Shown: positions 32,445 through 44,892, counted from the stretch's first letter. The stretch: 64,000 nt of DNA from Lepas anatifera (GCA_034440635.1 JAOTON010000385.1:4307001-4371000); one strand, 5' to 3'. Notes: generated by a model from the letters alone, not told the origin. A program made the numbers and translations.

Positions 32445-33837
32445 AACGAGCACAGACTGTATGTTGGATTGGGAAAGCGTCTGAATGCGGCCATTTGCGT
32501 GTCTAAGAAGTATGGATATAAACCTAACTGCCTGTCTCAGCCTTGACTACTATCGGATCCCAGTACTAAGTCGTCGAGCATAAAAGAAAAACGTCAATTA
32601 ACATTCTGGCCCACTCAGGAAGCCTATCTCAGAGGCTCACACGAGCAGCAGTGCTCAAAGTACTCCATAAACTTTTTAGCAAAACAAGTCGATTATCTTG
32701 AGATCTGCGGAGCGGTAACAGGACGCCGGCTGGCACGGTCGCCTGTGCCGGCCTGTTGGTGGGCGCGTCCGGCAGGCTTCTGCCTATGGCTGCCGCCATC
32801 GGAGGAGCACCATGAAATCGGCTGGTCCTAAACTATTTTATATTGAACGCATGCTTTAGATGTTTGGTTAGTTGATTTGTTTCTTTTGAACGTGTATGAA
32901 TGAATACATGGGTTTATTAAAATTATCGAGGGAGGTCCGCCAATATTTAAGCCCACTGCCGTTTTTGCACCAAACTTAACCCTATTTCTGTAATAAATTT
33001 GTATGTCAATTAATGTATCTGCATCTTTACATAACTTTACGGCCCACCCATTTTCAGTTTAGAGGGGCAATGCCCCGTTTTGTCCTAACATAGATCCGCC
33101 ACTGCAATCAGCAAGCCTGTGATTGCACTCAGGGTCTTCTAGAAAAATGTTTGACAAACTCAACCTCTTCTGGGGCCACTAAGTTGTCGGTTGACCTGTC
33201 CACCTGTTGACCTGTTGATATGGTCTAGGAAAATATGATCTTTGGTTAGAACTAAGACTAAGTGTTTCTTTTTATCACGTTTGAAAATTTATACGCCAAT
33301 TTTTAAACGGGGATCGACCGTTGTAAGTCTAAAAAATCGTGTATATTGTTTCCACGGAATTGTGGGTTATAGCCAACACCTGACCTTATCCATAAATGTC
33401 CACCATGTCTTTGCAGCGGCAATGCTGAATCGCCATTATGTCATCAAGTATGTGTGGCTATTTGAGAGAGGGGATTTGGGGATTTAGTAAACATACCGTC
33501 AAGGTAGGTAAATTATTGTGAATAATGAGCCAAGCACGGATCGCCGTACACATCCTGATTTTAGTTCTTTTATATCTGATGATGCTAATAATAATGTTGG
33601 AGATGAGGTTACGGATGGTTTTGATGATTTTGAGAGCGTTGGTAATGAGCTATTGTTAAGTATTACCCCCTGGTTCCGTCCTGGCAATTATAAATGAACC
33701 AATTTCAAGAGTTGCCCTAAATCCCCAATACTATGTTTACGCTTGGCGAGGAGACCATAGTGCCATAGAGATGGCCAGTTTTCTTAAATGTCGTTATAAT
33801 TAGTGATTAGTTCAGATTCATTACTCAGTTCAAATAT
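32445..33837. other. No gene seen; one GC-rich structured stretch
   Basis: The GC-rich piece at 32710-32815 includes self-complementary words (GCCGGCTGGCAC ... GTGCCGGCC) and could be a retroelement 3' region, but no coding part accompanies it. The frames at 33242-33687 match nothing. Confidence 0.4.
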
Positions 33838-34344
33838 GTGATTTGACCTGACTTTAGGTCAGGTCAAGGACAAACTAGGTCAAAATGCATATCGTTAGAA
33901 CCGCAAAGAAAGAAAAATCTAGTTCGGGTAAAATAAACACCTTATCACTATACATTACTAAGTTATTCAGTTACAACTAGTTTTCTAATGTATTTCCAAT
34001 AGATAGGCATTGGCTCCTACCTGACCTTAGGCCATCAATATATAAAAGATACCGGGACACATATTAAAGAATTCGGTGGGCCCATTTTGTGATATGAGTT
34101 TCAACCGGATTATTTCACCCTGTTCTGATTTATGCTATCGTAAACTTCTTTTGAGGTCAGGTGACTTGCCCTGTACTGGTAACCTGGCCTCAGTGATCTA
34201 ACCTTAGAATTTGGAAAAAGTGCAAAAATGATCAGAGAAAAGGCGTGCCTAGTACGGCGGCGCTAAGCGTCGCCGTTTGTATGCTATTTCCAAAAAACCC
34301 CAGGGGGCCGAGTACCCACCCCCTCCCGTCAATGCGCGTGTGAA
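33838..34344 (+). mobile_element. TTAA family C, 5'-truncated copy C3
   Basis: Matches the right 60% of C2 and C4 and ends CCCGTCAATGCGCGTGTGAA; the terminal TTAA has become TGAA. The AGGTCA words are partly eroded, so it looks older than C4. Confidence 0.8.
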
Positions 34345-36644
34345 CATTCATTGACATTGTAGATATTTATTTTTATCATTTGACTTGTTGCGGATGTAAC
34401 CTGAAGAGGCATTTTGTTTAATTATTTAAGAGGAAATGTCCACTCAGAGTAAGTGGCTGCTGAAGCTTCAAACGAAATCTAATCACCGTATATTTCAATG
34501 TGCAGTGAGCAGGGGAGTGTTTCGATAGACCTTCAGCTTGCTAATGCTATTCGCTTCTGAAATTTCTAAGATCTGTTTATTATCGTATTGATTAGTCCAG
34601 CTCTGTTTAAATTCGGATGATGAGTCAATGAATGAAATTATGGTTCCATCCGTAGCTATTTGGTTTCTAGGGGCGCACAGTGTGGTCCTTTTGTGCCCAT
34701 ATAACACCCACGTTGCAACCCAACTATAACTACAGCGAAATGAGCGCTAGGCTATGACTAAATTGAATTTAGTCCTCATGCGTTTTGATATCTTGTACCT
34801 GGAAAGTTATTCGATGCTTCTAATACATTTTAGCATATCCCCTTGAAAATATTGCTCAAATACATTCGTTATTCTGTGTCTGTGTCGCCATTAGTTCTTA
34901 GGGTTGTGCAAAAATAATGGCGGCTCATGAATGACGAAGCTCGCTTAACTACATGAAATGACACCCTAAAAACACGGCAATCGAAAAAGAGAAAAATATA
35001 ACAGTGTCAGCAACATTTGTATAACCAGCCATTTGTGGGGGGGGGCTGGGGGATTCGCGTGTTCCCCTACCTCGGACAGTCTCCTGCTATGCTTTACAAC
35101 AGGTACTAGGATATTTCAGGGTTGGGTCTTGAGCCCCTCTAGCCGCCCTTTTATCTGCCACTGCATTCCCGAGTACGACAATTGTCAACAGATAATTGTA
35201 AGAATTGTGCGTGTTGAAACGTTCGCGGAAGTGTGAGATTTTTAGTGGGCTTGCATTCGTTGGTATGGGCGTTGGATGGCCCACGTAAGTGTTTTGCCCC
35301 CCCCCTCACAAGCAGTGACGGTGGAAGTAGGCGGGCTTTTGGGCTCGAAGCCCAGCCACCTACCTATGAACATCGGTGGGCTGACGGGCCATTAATTTCC
35401 ACAAAGATATGTTCCAAAAATAGGGAAAAGCTAAAAAAAAAAAAACGTTCAAAAAAGGAAATAAGTTCAACGCAATGTTCCAGGAGCATTGCGTAGCCAT
35501 ATCACTGCAATCGGGCTTTTTGAGGGGTTCTGGGTTCGTTTGGGGCATAGTCACGGTGTTCTGCATATAAAGCCCTGTGTTGATACAGTTACCTATCCAC
35601 TGGGGGCGGAACTCGTGGGGCACCTGGGCACGGTGCTCCTCCTTAAATGATAAATTTTAGCATTAGGAAGTCCGTGAAGTACGCACTTACTTTCTCGGGC
35701 TTTCTTTTTCCTATAAGTCTACAGCTAAATTTTTATGTGGTTGTTTGCTGAAGATTGTCTATGTATGGTCAGGTTTCGACTGGATGTCTCTGAAGGAACT
35801 TGCCACGAGCCCATCAAATAAAATGTACGTGCGTACTCTTGCCGGAGTGGGTCGGTGAGTACGCAGAAAGAAGGTGGGTACGCATTGATCCCCACTGTGT
35901 TTGGTGCATGGCCTGTGGAGTTTTTGTCGCCAACTAGGCGATTGCATGTTTATATCGTTCTGAATATACAGAACTATGTTGAACGTTTGGCTTTCAATAT
36001 GAGTTACGGACTCTGGTGGTGAATTAATTTTCCTATTTTAAGCATGGCACTCTTGCCCATGGTCTACGGTTTGCGGACATGCCCCTTGGGAAGAAGTCTT
36101 CTAAACATGTTGGGGATTTTGCGTGAGCTCCGGTCCTGGCACACTCTAGCTCGTCTTCTTACTGATGGCGACCGCAGTACATACTTTGATAATAGAAGCA
36201 TGGTCTCAGTTTACCCGTTAAAATATTACTTAGGGTGTCCAAAATTTATTTTGTCTGTACTCCCGCGGAAAGAACGGGCACGTTGATTTTGGTGTGCAGC
36301 TAGGCACTGACCCTGCTTTTTATACCGGGTATCCACCATCTCGTGGTTGCTAAGTAACCAAAACGCTGCTGCGTACTCTATCTCCTGCGTATCTCCGCCT
36401 TCCCTAACCCTCCAGCGTTGACTGGAAATAAATGGGTTACAAATTTCATGGCCCCTCTTGAACCAAGACTTTCCGCCGCTCCTGTGCCTGTCACTAGGCC
36501 CTCGTCTCCTGTAGTTATCTTGGTCTCGATTTCGATTCCTTGTTTTTGGTATCCTTATTGATGCAATTAAATGGGAGCTTAAGTAAAAGTGCGGCTGTTT
36601 CGACCAGCAACACCAACCACACTTGACTCACAGCTGACCAAGCG
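34345..36644. other. 2.3 kb without recognised gene or repeat
   Basis: Read on both strands. Short frames have no domain or convincing splice borders. A homopolymer stretch and a few scraps of other repeats occur (35280-35450). Confidence 0.4.
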
Positions 36645-37478
36645 TTAACCCACGCCCCGGTGAGCCTCCGAGCCACCTTCGCCCTGGTAGGGGGTGTCCA
36701 AACAATCCCCCTCAAACTAGGCTCTTATACGGGATAGCAAAAAAACGCGAAAGCAGGTGAATAGCCCATTGAAATTCATGACGAAACTACATTAGTCACT
36801 TTTTGGCTGAGGTCAATATTGAGGTCCTGACAGGTCAAAGAATGTAGCATGATAGAGAAGAGTTTATGGACTCTAGCGTCTGACAGAATTGAGTTAGAAT
36901 CATTTTAGGCATAGTTCAATTTCTCTCGTTACAGCCAATTGGATGATGTATGATATTATTTTACTAGGTCAAAACATAAAAGGACCTGAACTAAGGTATT
37001 GCCAAGGTCACCATCTAGCCTAGCATAATCAATATGCGTATAAATCGACTCGCAATAACATTCTAAACGTAATGATATGAAAATAAAAGATTTTTCATCA
37101 TTTTGTGCAAAGTTACTAACTCAAATCTGGAAAACCTGCAGTGGATAGCCCCAGATGACCTCTAAGGTCTCAGGTTCAAACTTGCAGCATGAGCCTATAA
37201 AGGGGCCTAGGATACTATGTTCTGAAGAATACGAAGGTGTTACAAGCGGTATCTACAAAATTAATTCAATTTTTCGGCAAATTTCCGTTTTCCCCATGCA
37301 TTTTCGATGGAGAGGTCATTATCCGTACCTGCCCCTAGGTCTACGATCTGAAAAATTCCGAAATTAGTAGTAGTACTCGGCGAGCCCTTTATGTGGTATG
37401 CGCTTCAATTCGATAGATTCGCCCTTTTCTTACTTATGCCACCTTAAACATTTTTGGAGGTGAGGTCACTTGACATGT
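36645..37478 (+). mobile_element. TTAA family A, copy A2, left part
   Basis: Starts TTAACCCACGCCCCGGTGAG, followed by CCACCTTCG and a second box CGCCCTGGTAGG. It aligns with A1 over 800 bp and stops at TTGACATGTA, where element I is inserted. It resumes at 42290. Confidence 0.8.
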
Positions 37479-38185
37479 AGGAGAAGATGGTCATTATGCG
37501 CCGCCTTAAGCAAAGTCGTCTGCCCAAAATTATACAGTTGACTTTGGTGCTACTTCTAACCAGAAAGATATTTGTTGATCACTTTGCTTTTATTTTGCAC
37601 TGCCATAACGTATTAATTTTATCAAACATTTGAGCGATTTAAGTTTTTGAAAAACCTTGCAAAGGGCGCAATTATGAACAGTGTATCTAAAATGCGCCCA
37701 CCAAGGTTCATAAATGCGCCCGGGTTTATTATGCCTCCAGGATACGACTGTGAGTGATTGTTGAATTTCATTAGCAGCCTTTGGAGACGTCAGTATTTCA
37801 GTGAAGTCGGCGTATAAGCATACTAGTGGATGATGGACGATAGTATGGTTCAGAAATCCCAGTGACATGCAAAGAGTAGAAAACCATTCCTAGTGGAAGA
37901 AGTCCAAGAGGAGGACGAGAAATAATTTATATATGTCGATGGCTTGTTCTGCTCTGCGTTCGTATCGCTCCCAAAAATAAATACCTTACCAGAAACAGAA
38001 TTTGCGACTGAGACTGTATTTTTGCTGAGAGTCAGAACAAAGAGCCAACGATCGAACAGCGCTGTTGCCAGTGAGCAACAACCTCATTCACAACAGAAAT
38101 CACACGTAAACCCATTGAATCCGCCGGAGCAGACCTCTTGAAACCAATGCTCACCTCCTAATTCAGCCAGAATTCCTATTTCCGC

Positions 38186-38675
38186 TTACCCTGGGGATTT
38201 TATCTTTCACCCATCATTTTCTCACCATCCCTACATTTTTTTACTCGGGGCCACAAAAGGTCAGTTCACCAGGCAAGGTCAAACAAGGTCACCTTTGTTC
38301 AAATTTTGAGCTCTACCGTAGCTACATTTCTAAGCTGATCGATTTGAAACTTTCCACACTTTATGACCCTTCCAGGGTCTATAAAATATATATCTTGGAT
38401 TTTTCGATTTGGTAACCTGAGGTCAGCTCACGAGGTCGCCTCTCCCACAGAAGAAGCATTAGTAAATATGTCTTATGATCTAAAAGTCACAAAATGATTC
38501 CAAATGCTCATATTTCTCAGAAACGTACTATTGGCTACCCTTTCACGGATTCCAGGGGCGATATTTACCCTTTGACTTATCTGAGGTCATCAAAGGTCAC
38601 TCGGGGTCAAAGACAGTATGTTAACGGTAAATTTTGACCAAACCAAGCTAGAGCGCTGAATTAAACGTCATTGTG
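38186..38675 (+). mobile_element. TTAA family B, copy B2, left part
   Basis: The left terminus is eroded (CTTACCCTGGGG in place of TTAACCCTCGCC), but from 38210 it aligns with B1 and B3, with words such as AAAGGTCAGTTCACCAGGC and GAGGTCATCAAAGGTCAC. It is interrupted at about 38675 by the LINE. Confidence 0.75.
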
Positions 38676-41174
38676 CATCAATGCATCAATTTATCACTTC
38701 GGGCACGTACCGGCGGACTGGGTCCATTATCGATGTGATCGCGTCAAATGAATTTGGCTCTGTTATCCGTGCCGGCGTCAACACATGTTATTTTAGTCCG
38801 CATGATTTTACCCATGCGCTCATCCATGTTAAAAAACACCGTCCCCAACCTCTTTTTGCCTATGGTCGACGATGGGGCGCGACAGATATGGATGTGTTCT
38901 GCCATGATTGTCTAGTGTCAATTGGATGCCAGTTTTCGGAACGGATGATGTGCTCTGGCAAACGAACTTTTTCATTCAACACTTGCTAGCGTTGCTAGAT
39001 ATTCATGCGCTACTTAGGCACTTCAAAGTACGAAACCCCAACCCTCCACCCGTGTCTGACACCACCAAACAGCTGCTGATGTTCCGGCGTGCCGCCCGTG
39101 CTCGGGGAGACGATGCTGCCTACCGTGACCTGAACCGCCGCGCTAACGCTGCTATCCTGCGCGACACACGCGATAGCATTGCAAGGAGGATTACGGAGGC
39201 TGGCCAGGGCTCAATGTACCGCTGTATTCGCTCTGTTATCAACAGCGGGAAAGGTAAAAACTGTAAGGTACCGGACATCGAACCTGATACCCTTAATACC
39301 TAGTTCGAGATCGGCTTGAACACTGCGGCCGCAGTCAATGCGTCCAGACTTAGCAATAATACTCGCTTTTCCGATGTGCCGATCAGGCTCCCACGTGTTG
39401 TAGCCGATAAATTTTCCGTGCAGCCTGTCACTATCGATGAATTACATCTTACTGTCAAAAATGTCAATGCAAGCAAGTCCTGTGACTCCGATGGCATTTC
39501 CATGCATTTTTTCAAACGTTGTTTCGAACCTGTATCTCATGTTCTGCTGTGTATCATTAACACCAGTTTAGTCACCGGCATCGTCCCAAAACCCTGGAAA
39601 CTCTCTGTCATACAACCCATTTATAAAGCAGCGGGTGCACTTACCGACCCCTCCTCTTTTCGGCCGATATCTCTCGTTCCCGTCATTGCCAAAATTGTTG
39701 GACGCATCGTTCACGGACAGCTCTATTCGTACTTCACCAGTCGCCACCTCTTCTCTGAATGCCAACATGGATTTCGGCTCAACCATTCTACTGAAACAGC
39801 ACTAGTTGAAGTAACAGATACCATTTTGAAATCCATGGATAACGGTGAAGTCTCCCTTTTGGTACTTTTGGGATCTCAGCAAATGTTTTGAAGTTATTGA
39901 TCACTCAAAATTGATAGAAAAATTAGAGCTTTATGGCATTGACTCCAAATGGTTCCGAAGTTATCTTTCCGATCATTACCAGTACGTCCGTATGACCGCT
40001 AAAACACCTTATCAGTTCAAACCATCGTAGCAGGCCCGGCCATTCAGCTCATGTCGGATACAAAAATTCTAAAGCCGCAAAAAATCCTATAGGCGTATAT
40101 CAAGGTACTTGTTTAGGCCCCCTTCTCTACTCCATCTTCTCCAACGACCTCAATCTGTATGTAAACACTAGCGTCAAAATTGTACAATATGCCGATGATA
40201 CCCAGCTCATCATTTCCGGAAAAAACACACCCTTCAGAACATGATTCGAGAAATGGAAGGCGCGCTGACCACACTCCATAATTGGTTCACTCAAAATTCG
40301 ATGAAGCTAAATTCAGAAAAAACCCAACTTTTGGTCTTAGGAACTCGGCAAGTTCTTCGCGATCTTCCCCCAGAAACTCTGTCCGTGAACGGTGCAACAG
40401 TAACCGAAAGTCAAAGAGTAAAGAATTTAGGCCTATCTGTGGACAAAACTCTTTCATTCGAAAACCACATTGACCAGATGGTTGATAAGTGCACCGGCCT
40501 GCTCATCGGACTACACCATGCCCGGCACCGTCCACCCACTGGTACTATCAAACCACTCGTCAACAGTCTGATTTTGTCCGTGCTGCGGTACTGCATAAGC
40601 GTGTACGGTAGCTGTACTGCTCAGCGTTTGCATAGAGTGCAGAAGGTTATAAACTTTGGCGCTCGTGTGGTTACCGGACGTAGAAAACGAGATCACATCA
40701 GCGACGCCGTGCGAGATCTGGGATGGCTGCCTGCACGTGAGCTCGGCACATACCACTCTCTGTGTCTGCTCAAGCAAGTGATGGTTACGGGCGAGCCAGC
40801 TTACCTGAAGCCTCAGCTCGTGACTAGGCGTGAATTCAGAAACTGCACTTCTCGCCAAGACAGAGATTTATGCCTCCCACGCCTAAGAACTGAGACTGGG
40901 AGGAGAGCTTTTATGCACCGTGCTGCAGCAGCATTCAACGGACTGCCACCGGCGATCCGGGGTGGCTCCCTCTCCAGCTTCAAACGACGCCTAAAAAAGC
41001 ATCTGCTCGGTTAATGAGTGTACCCGATTTTGACTTGACTTTTCTTGACTTGACTTGTACCCAATTTTGACTGTCGCGTGTCTGTCCCATCCACCCCATT
41101 TTTGACCTGGGCTCATTATTAGCCATTGATATGGATGAGCACCGTGATGTTGAAATAAATAAATAAATAAATAA
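38676..41174 (+). mobile_element. CR1/L2-like LINE, 5'-truncated, inserted in B2
   Basis: A 2.5 kb 3' portion of a non-LTR element: end of the endonuclease, reverse transcriptase, a C-terminal domain with RVQKVINFGARVVTGRRKRD, and a tail of AAAT units at 41153-41174. B2 continues directly on both sides. No target duplication could be read. Confidence 0.85.
38681..41014 (+). pseudogene. CR1/L2-like LINE ORF2, truncated and broken
   Basis: It starts in the endonuclease C-terminus (TGSIIDVIASNEFGS, with SPHDFTHAL where SDH is usual). The RT part shows SCDSDGISMHFFKRC, SSFRPISLVPVIAKIVGR, QHGFRLNHSTETALVE, DLSKCFEVIDHSKL (Glu where the catalytic Asp is expected), YQGTCLGPLLYSIFSNDL and YADDTQLI at about 40188. 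The C-terminal part is intact and ends RAAAAFNGLPPAIRGG, then SLSSFKRRLKKHLLG and a stop. Frameshifts fall near 38910, 39880, 40030 and 40230, and TAG at 39301-39303 breaks the frame. It cannot encode a working enzyme. Confidence 0.88.
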
Positions 41175-41658
41175 GTATATGTTTTATCGATGGCTTTCAT
41201 TTGGTATATGACAAGTTTTCTTTGTGACCTTCCGTGATCTAAAGCCATGTTATGTTAAGAGGTACCCTCTGGAGGTCAAACCACTGACAGGAGGTCATTA
41301 TGTTCCACGTAGCGGAGAATGTCCCGGTATTTTCTTATAACATTTTCTGAACCAGACCTCAATAGCTCTAATGGCACGCGAGCTATGCCCAGATTTCTTA
41401 AGCATTGCATATTTTAGTGGAAATAGCCTGCCGTGACCCAAATTGACCTCTGGTGGTCAAACAGTTGACCTGTGGGCTTATATATATATATATAATATAT
41501 TATATATATATATAAAGTAAAACCGTACGGAATTCACACGACCCTTCCGTTGTTTTTTTTTTGCAGTTTTGCGCCAATCCCCATAATTTCGGAGAGGGGC
41601 CATCGATGGCCCTGTTGGGGCTAAGCTGACGGCGGACCCCTCGTGGGGCGCGGGTTAA
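41175..41658 (+). mobile_element. TTAA family B, copy B2, right part
   Basis: Resumes with TTTTATCGATGGCTTTCATTTGG, matching B1, and ends GGGGCGCGGGTTAA (TTAA at 41655-41658). It includes a copy of GGCCATCGATGGCC and a TA microsatellite at 41478-41513. Confidence 0.8.
41478..41513. repeat. (TA)n microsatellite
   Basis: Short imperfect run of TA units inside B2. Confidence 0.9.
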
Positions 41659-42289
41659 AGTGGGTTCAATCCTCACGGCGGGAAGCCGCCTTCCGTTTAT
41701 AGGTAACTTAGATTTTTGGTGAATATCACAGAAGTGCTGATTTCCCAAACCAACACCAATTTTATCAAACTGTTTAGGTAAGCAGCTCGGATGGAAACCG
41801 GGCATCAAGTCAAACTGTGATGATTTAAACGTTCAGCCCAAAATGCGCCCCTGGCGCAATTTTGGTAGGGCACATTTTAAAATGAGCATGGTCCAGGTAA
41901 AGCAAAATCATGGCGGAGATGTATGCAAAGAAGACCTTGATGGTTTCGTTGATAAATAAGATAAAAGAATGTAGATCTTGAAACTATTCACCTGTACACA
42001 ATGTCTATCATAGCACATTTTCATGCATGCTTTGAAAACCACTGCCATGGTTAAAAAGTGGATGTAAAACAGAAAAACATGTCTAGCATAGATGCACGCT
42101 ACTTACCAGTTGCTTTGATCACCGGAAAAGAGGGGCAATAGTAGTGGGAAAAATAATAATACAAGAATAGAGCTGACAAAATTCTAGTATTTTCAAAACA
42201 TCCTGCTGAGCTGACAAACTTCTAGTATTTTCAAAACATCCTATGGGCACATTTTTGAACAGGGCGAATTAGGACCCTCTTCCCCTTCT

Positions 42290-42458
42290 GGTAACCTGGC
42301 CTGAGATGTCACAACCTTAAAATTTTGGGGAAGGTTGCGGAATCGATCATGGATAAGGTGTGCTAAGTACGGCAGCACTTCACGTCACCGTTTTTTCGTG
42401 CCCCTGGAGCAACCCAAGAGTTTTCAAACACAGCCCCCCCCACCCTGGCGGGAATTAA
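42290..42458 (+). mobile_element. TTAA family A, copy A2, right part
   Basis: CTGGTAACCTGGCCTGAGATG through AAGTACGGCAGCACTTCACG to CCCTGGCGGGAATTAA. It aligns with the right end of A1 and ends in TTAA at 42455-42458. Confidence 0.75.
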
Positions 42459-42563
42459 CAATCCGACGTTGTCATGGTGACGAATCCTATTCACGGAGAT
42501 CAACTTGCAACTGGAGTATTTTCCGCCTTGCTGGAATTGGCGCTGGTGAAAGAATGTGGCTTC

Positions 42564-43102
42564 TTAACCCTCGCCACACGGGGGGGATCGATGGCCCCCC
42601 TAAGGCTTTTCACCAGATCATTTTCCCGCTATCCTTCAAATTGTTTATCCCTGGCCACACTAGGTCAGATCACCAGGCGAGGTCAAACAAGTTCACCTCA
42701 CTTCATCTTTTGAGCTCTAGCATAGCTAAATTTCTTGGCCAATTGATTTAAAGTTGTCTTCACTTGATGGCCCCTCCAGGATGAAAAAAATTACATCCGG
42801 GATTTTTTAATTTGGTGACCTGAGGCCAGGCTACGAGGTGACCTCTCCCATAAAAAGACATGGGGAAAAGCTGTCTTTTGGTCCAAAAGTCACAAAAATG
42901 ATTGCAAATTATCAATTTTGTCAGACAGTTATTCTTAGTAACCTTTTCACGGATTCCAGGGGTAGTAATTTCCCTTTGACATATCTGAGGTCATTTTAGG
43001 TCACCAGGCATCAAAAACAGTATTTTGACCATAACTGTTGACCTAATTAAGCTAGAGCACTGAATTAGACGTTATCATGTATGTCTCGTCACTGGCTTTC
43101 AT
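42564..43102 (+). mobile_element. TTAA family B, copy B3, left part
   Basis: TTAACCCTCGCCACACGGGG then GGGATCGATGGCCCCCC, followed by an AGGTCA-rich body aligned with B1. It is interrupted at TTTCATT by copy C4. Confidence 0.82.
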
Positions 43103-43947
43103 TTAACACGCGCATTGACGGGGGTCTGATCCACCTTCGCATTGACGGGGGCGGGTACCCGCCCCTAAGATCTCGAGAACCACGGTAGGTAGCGAAAAAC
43201 GGTAAACGGCGTTGGGCTACCCATTCACTTCTCCATCGAAAACATTTGAACCATTTTTTTGTCAGGTCACATTTAAGGTCACGAGAGGTCAAAACATGCC
43301 CGTCATAGGGATAACATGTAAAATTCAGTTTTTCGGCCATTACATCTGAACAAGTAAAGATAGAGCAAAACGACTTGAACTGTATGAATCCTCTTAGCAA
43401 GCCGAATCGAATGATATATAATTTGACCTTGCTAGGTCAAATCAAGGATTTGACCTGACCTGAGGTCAGGTCAGGGTCAAATTATGTAAAATGCATATCA
43501 TTAGAACTGCAAAGCCCAGGCGAGTCTATTGCAGCTAAAATAAATGCTCTATCACCATCCGTTACTGAGTTATTCCGTAAAAACAATTTTTCCCATGTAT
43601 TTCCAATGGAGAGGTCATGCCTCGTACCTGACCTTAGGTCATCGATATCAAAAATACCGGAACATATGTTAGAGAACTCGGTGGGGCCATTATGTGATAT
43701 GAGTTTCAATCGGATAAGTTCACCCTGCTCCGACTTATGCTATCTTAAACTTTTTTTGAGGTCAGATCACTTGACCTGTACTGGTGACCTGACCTGAGAT
43801 GACCTAACCTTAAAATTTTCACAGAAGTTGTAAAATGATGAGGGAAAAGGTTTACCAAGTACGGCGGCGCTACGCGCCGCCGTTTTTCTGCTTTCTCTGA
43901 AAAACCCGAGGGGGCAGGTACCCGCCCCCCGTCAATGCGCGTGTTAA
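43103..43947 (+). mobile_element. TTAA family C, complete copy C4 (845 bp), inserted in B3
   Basis: TTAA at 43103-43106 and 43944-43947. The left end shows CGCATTGACGGGGG twice with CCACCTTCG between. About 17 AGGTCA or TGACCT words were counted, including the near-palindrome TGACCTGACCT/AGGTCAGGTCA at about 43450-43475. A 10-bp GC stem (ACGGCGGCGC, loop TAC, GCGCCGCCGT) followed by five T lies near the right end. It appears to be the best-preserved C copy. Non-coding. Confidence 0.9.
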
Positions 43948-44376
43948 TATTCGATAAGGTAACCTTTTTTACCTTTCGTGACCTCAGGTCATGTCAGGTC
44001 AATGGGAGCCCTTTGGAGGTCAAACCACTGTCGGCAGGGCATTATGTTCTACACAGCGGAGAAAGCCCTGAAATTTTCCTATGAAATTTAGTTACCAGAC
44101 CTCAATAGCTCTAATGGCATGAAAGCTGTACCCAGTTTTCTTAAGCATTTGCATATGTTAGTAGAAATAGCGTATCGTGACCCAACTTGATCTCTGGAGG
44201 TCAAAATATTGACCTGAGCGCTTAAACACATGCAAGTTAAAACCTTGCTGAACTCACAAGAGCTTTCCAATATACTTTGCAGATTTGCGCAAGCCCCCAT
44301 ATTTTCGGAGAGGGGTTCATCGATGTCCCCGTGGGGCGAAGGTGGCGCCGGACCCCCTAGGGCTCCCCGTTTTACT
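43948..44376 (+). mobile_element. TTAA family B, copy B3, right part
   Basis: Continues B after C4 and ends in GTGGGGCGAAGGTGGCGCCGG and GACCCCCTAGGGC; the final box and TTAA have been lost. Confidence 0.78.
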
Positions 44377-44846
44377 GGCACCCCCAGGTTTGGAAAATAG
44401 TTCACCAGATTCCCATTATTTGGGCTAAATGCTGCTCAGAACTGGTTTTGGTTTCCTCGAGCCTCGAAAACTGACCATGCGCAGCAGAGTTGAACATAGC
44501 TCCTATATCGTACCAATACACAGTGATGCAGGAGGCCAGAAGAAAACGGGTTGGAACCCCTAGCCCAAAAACCAATTGCGATAGAAGGATGAGGTTTATT
44601 TCAAATGAAGGCTTTCTATCGGGTGATTTGGGCTTACGACAAATGGCCGTTTGGTGATGTCAGTAAAATATCATAATTGTGTAACCACTTTTGATTGAGA
44701 ACCTATGACGATAGAGTGATGATTTATCTTCAATTGAAAACTGATGGTCAAATGGTTTGAATCAAAACACAGAATATCAATTTTCGATTCCAGATTTAGA
44801 TAACTTATGATAGGATAGTGATATCATATGTATATAGTGATATAAA

Positions 44847-44892
<46 letters not shown>

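Larger units (their letters stand above)
37479..42289. mobile_element. Element I: 4.8 kb inverted-repeat element inserted in A2
   Basis: Its ends read GAAGATGGTCATTATGCGCC (left) and, on the complement, GAAGAGGGTCCTAATTCGCC (right): 16 of 20 bases agree. Subterminal ATGCGCCC words occur inside both ends (about 37690-37720 and 41840). Taking it out restores family A (GACATGTA then CTGGTAACC). It holds B2 and, within B2, a LINE. No transposase was recognised. The target duplication is unclear (possibly TA). Confidence 0.65.

Noticed and set aside
41655..41700. GGGTTCAATCCTCAC, a possible Pol III B box
   Set aside because: No A box upstream; the preceding sequence is the end of a B-family element.
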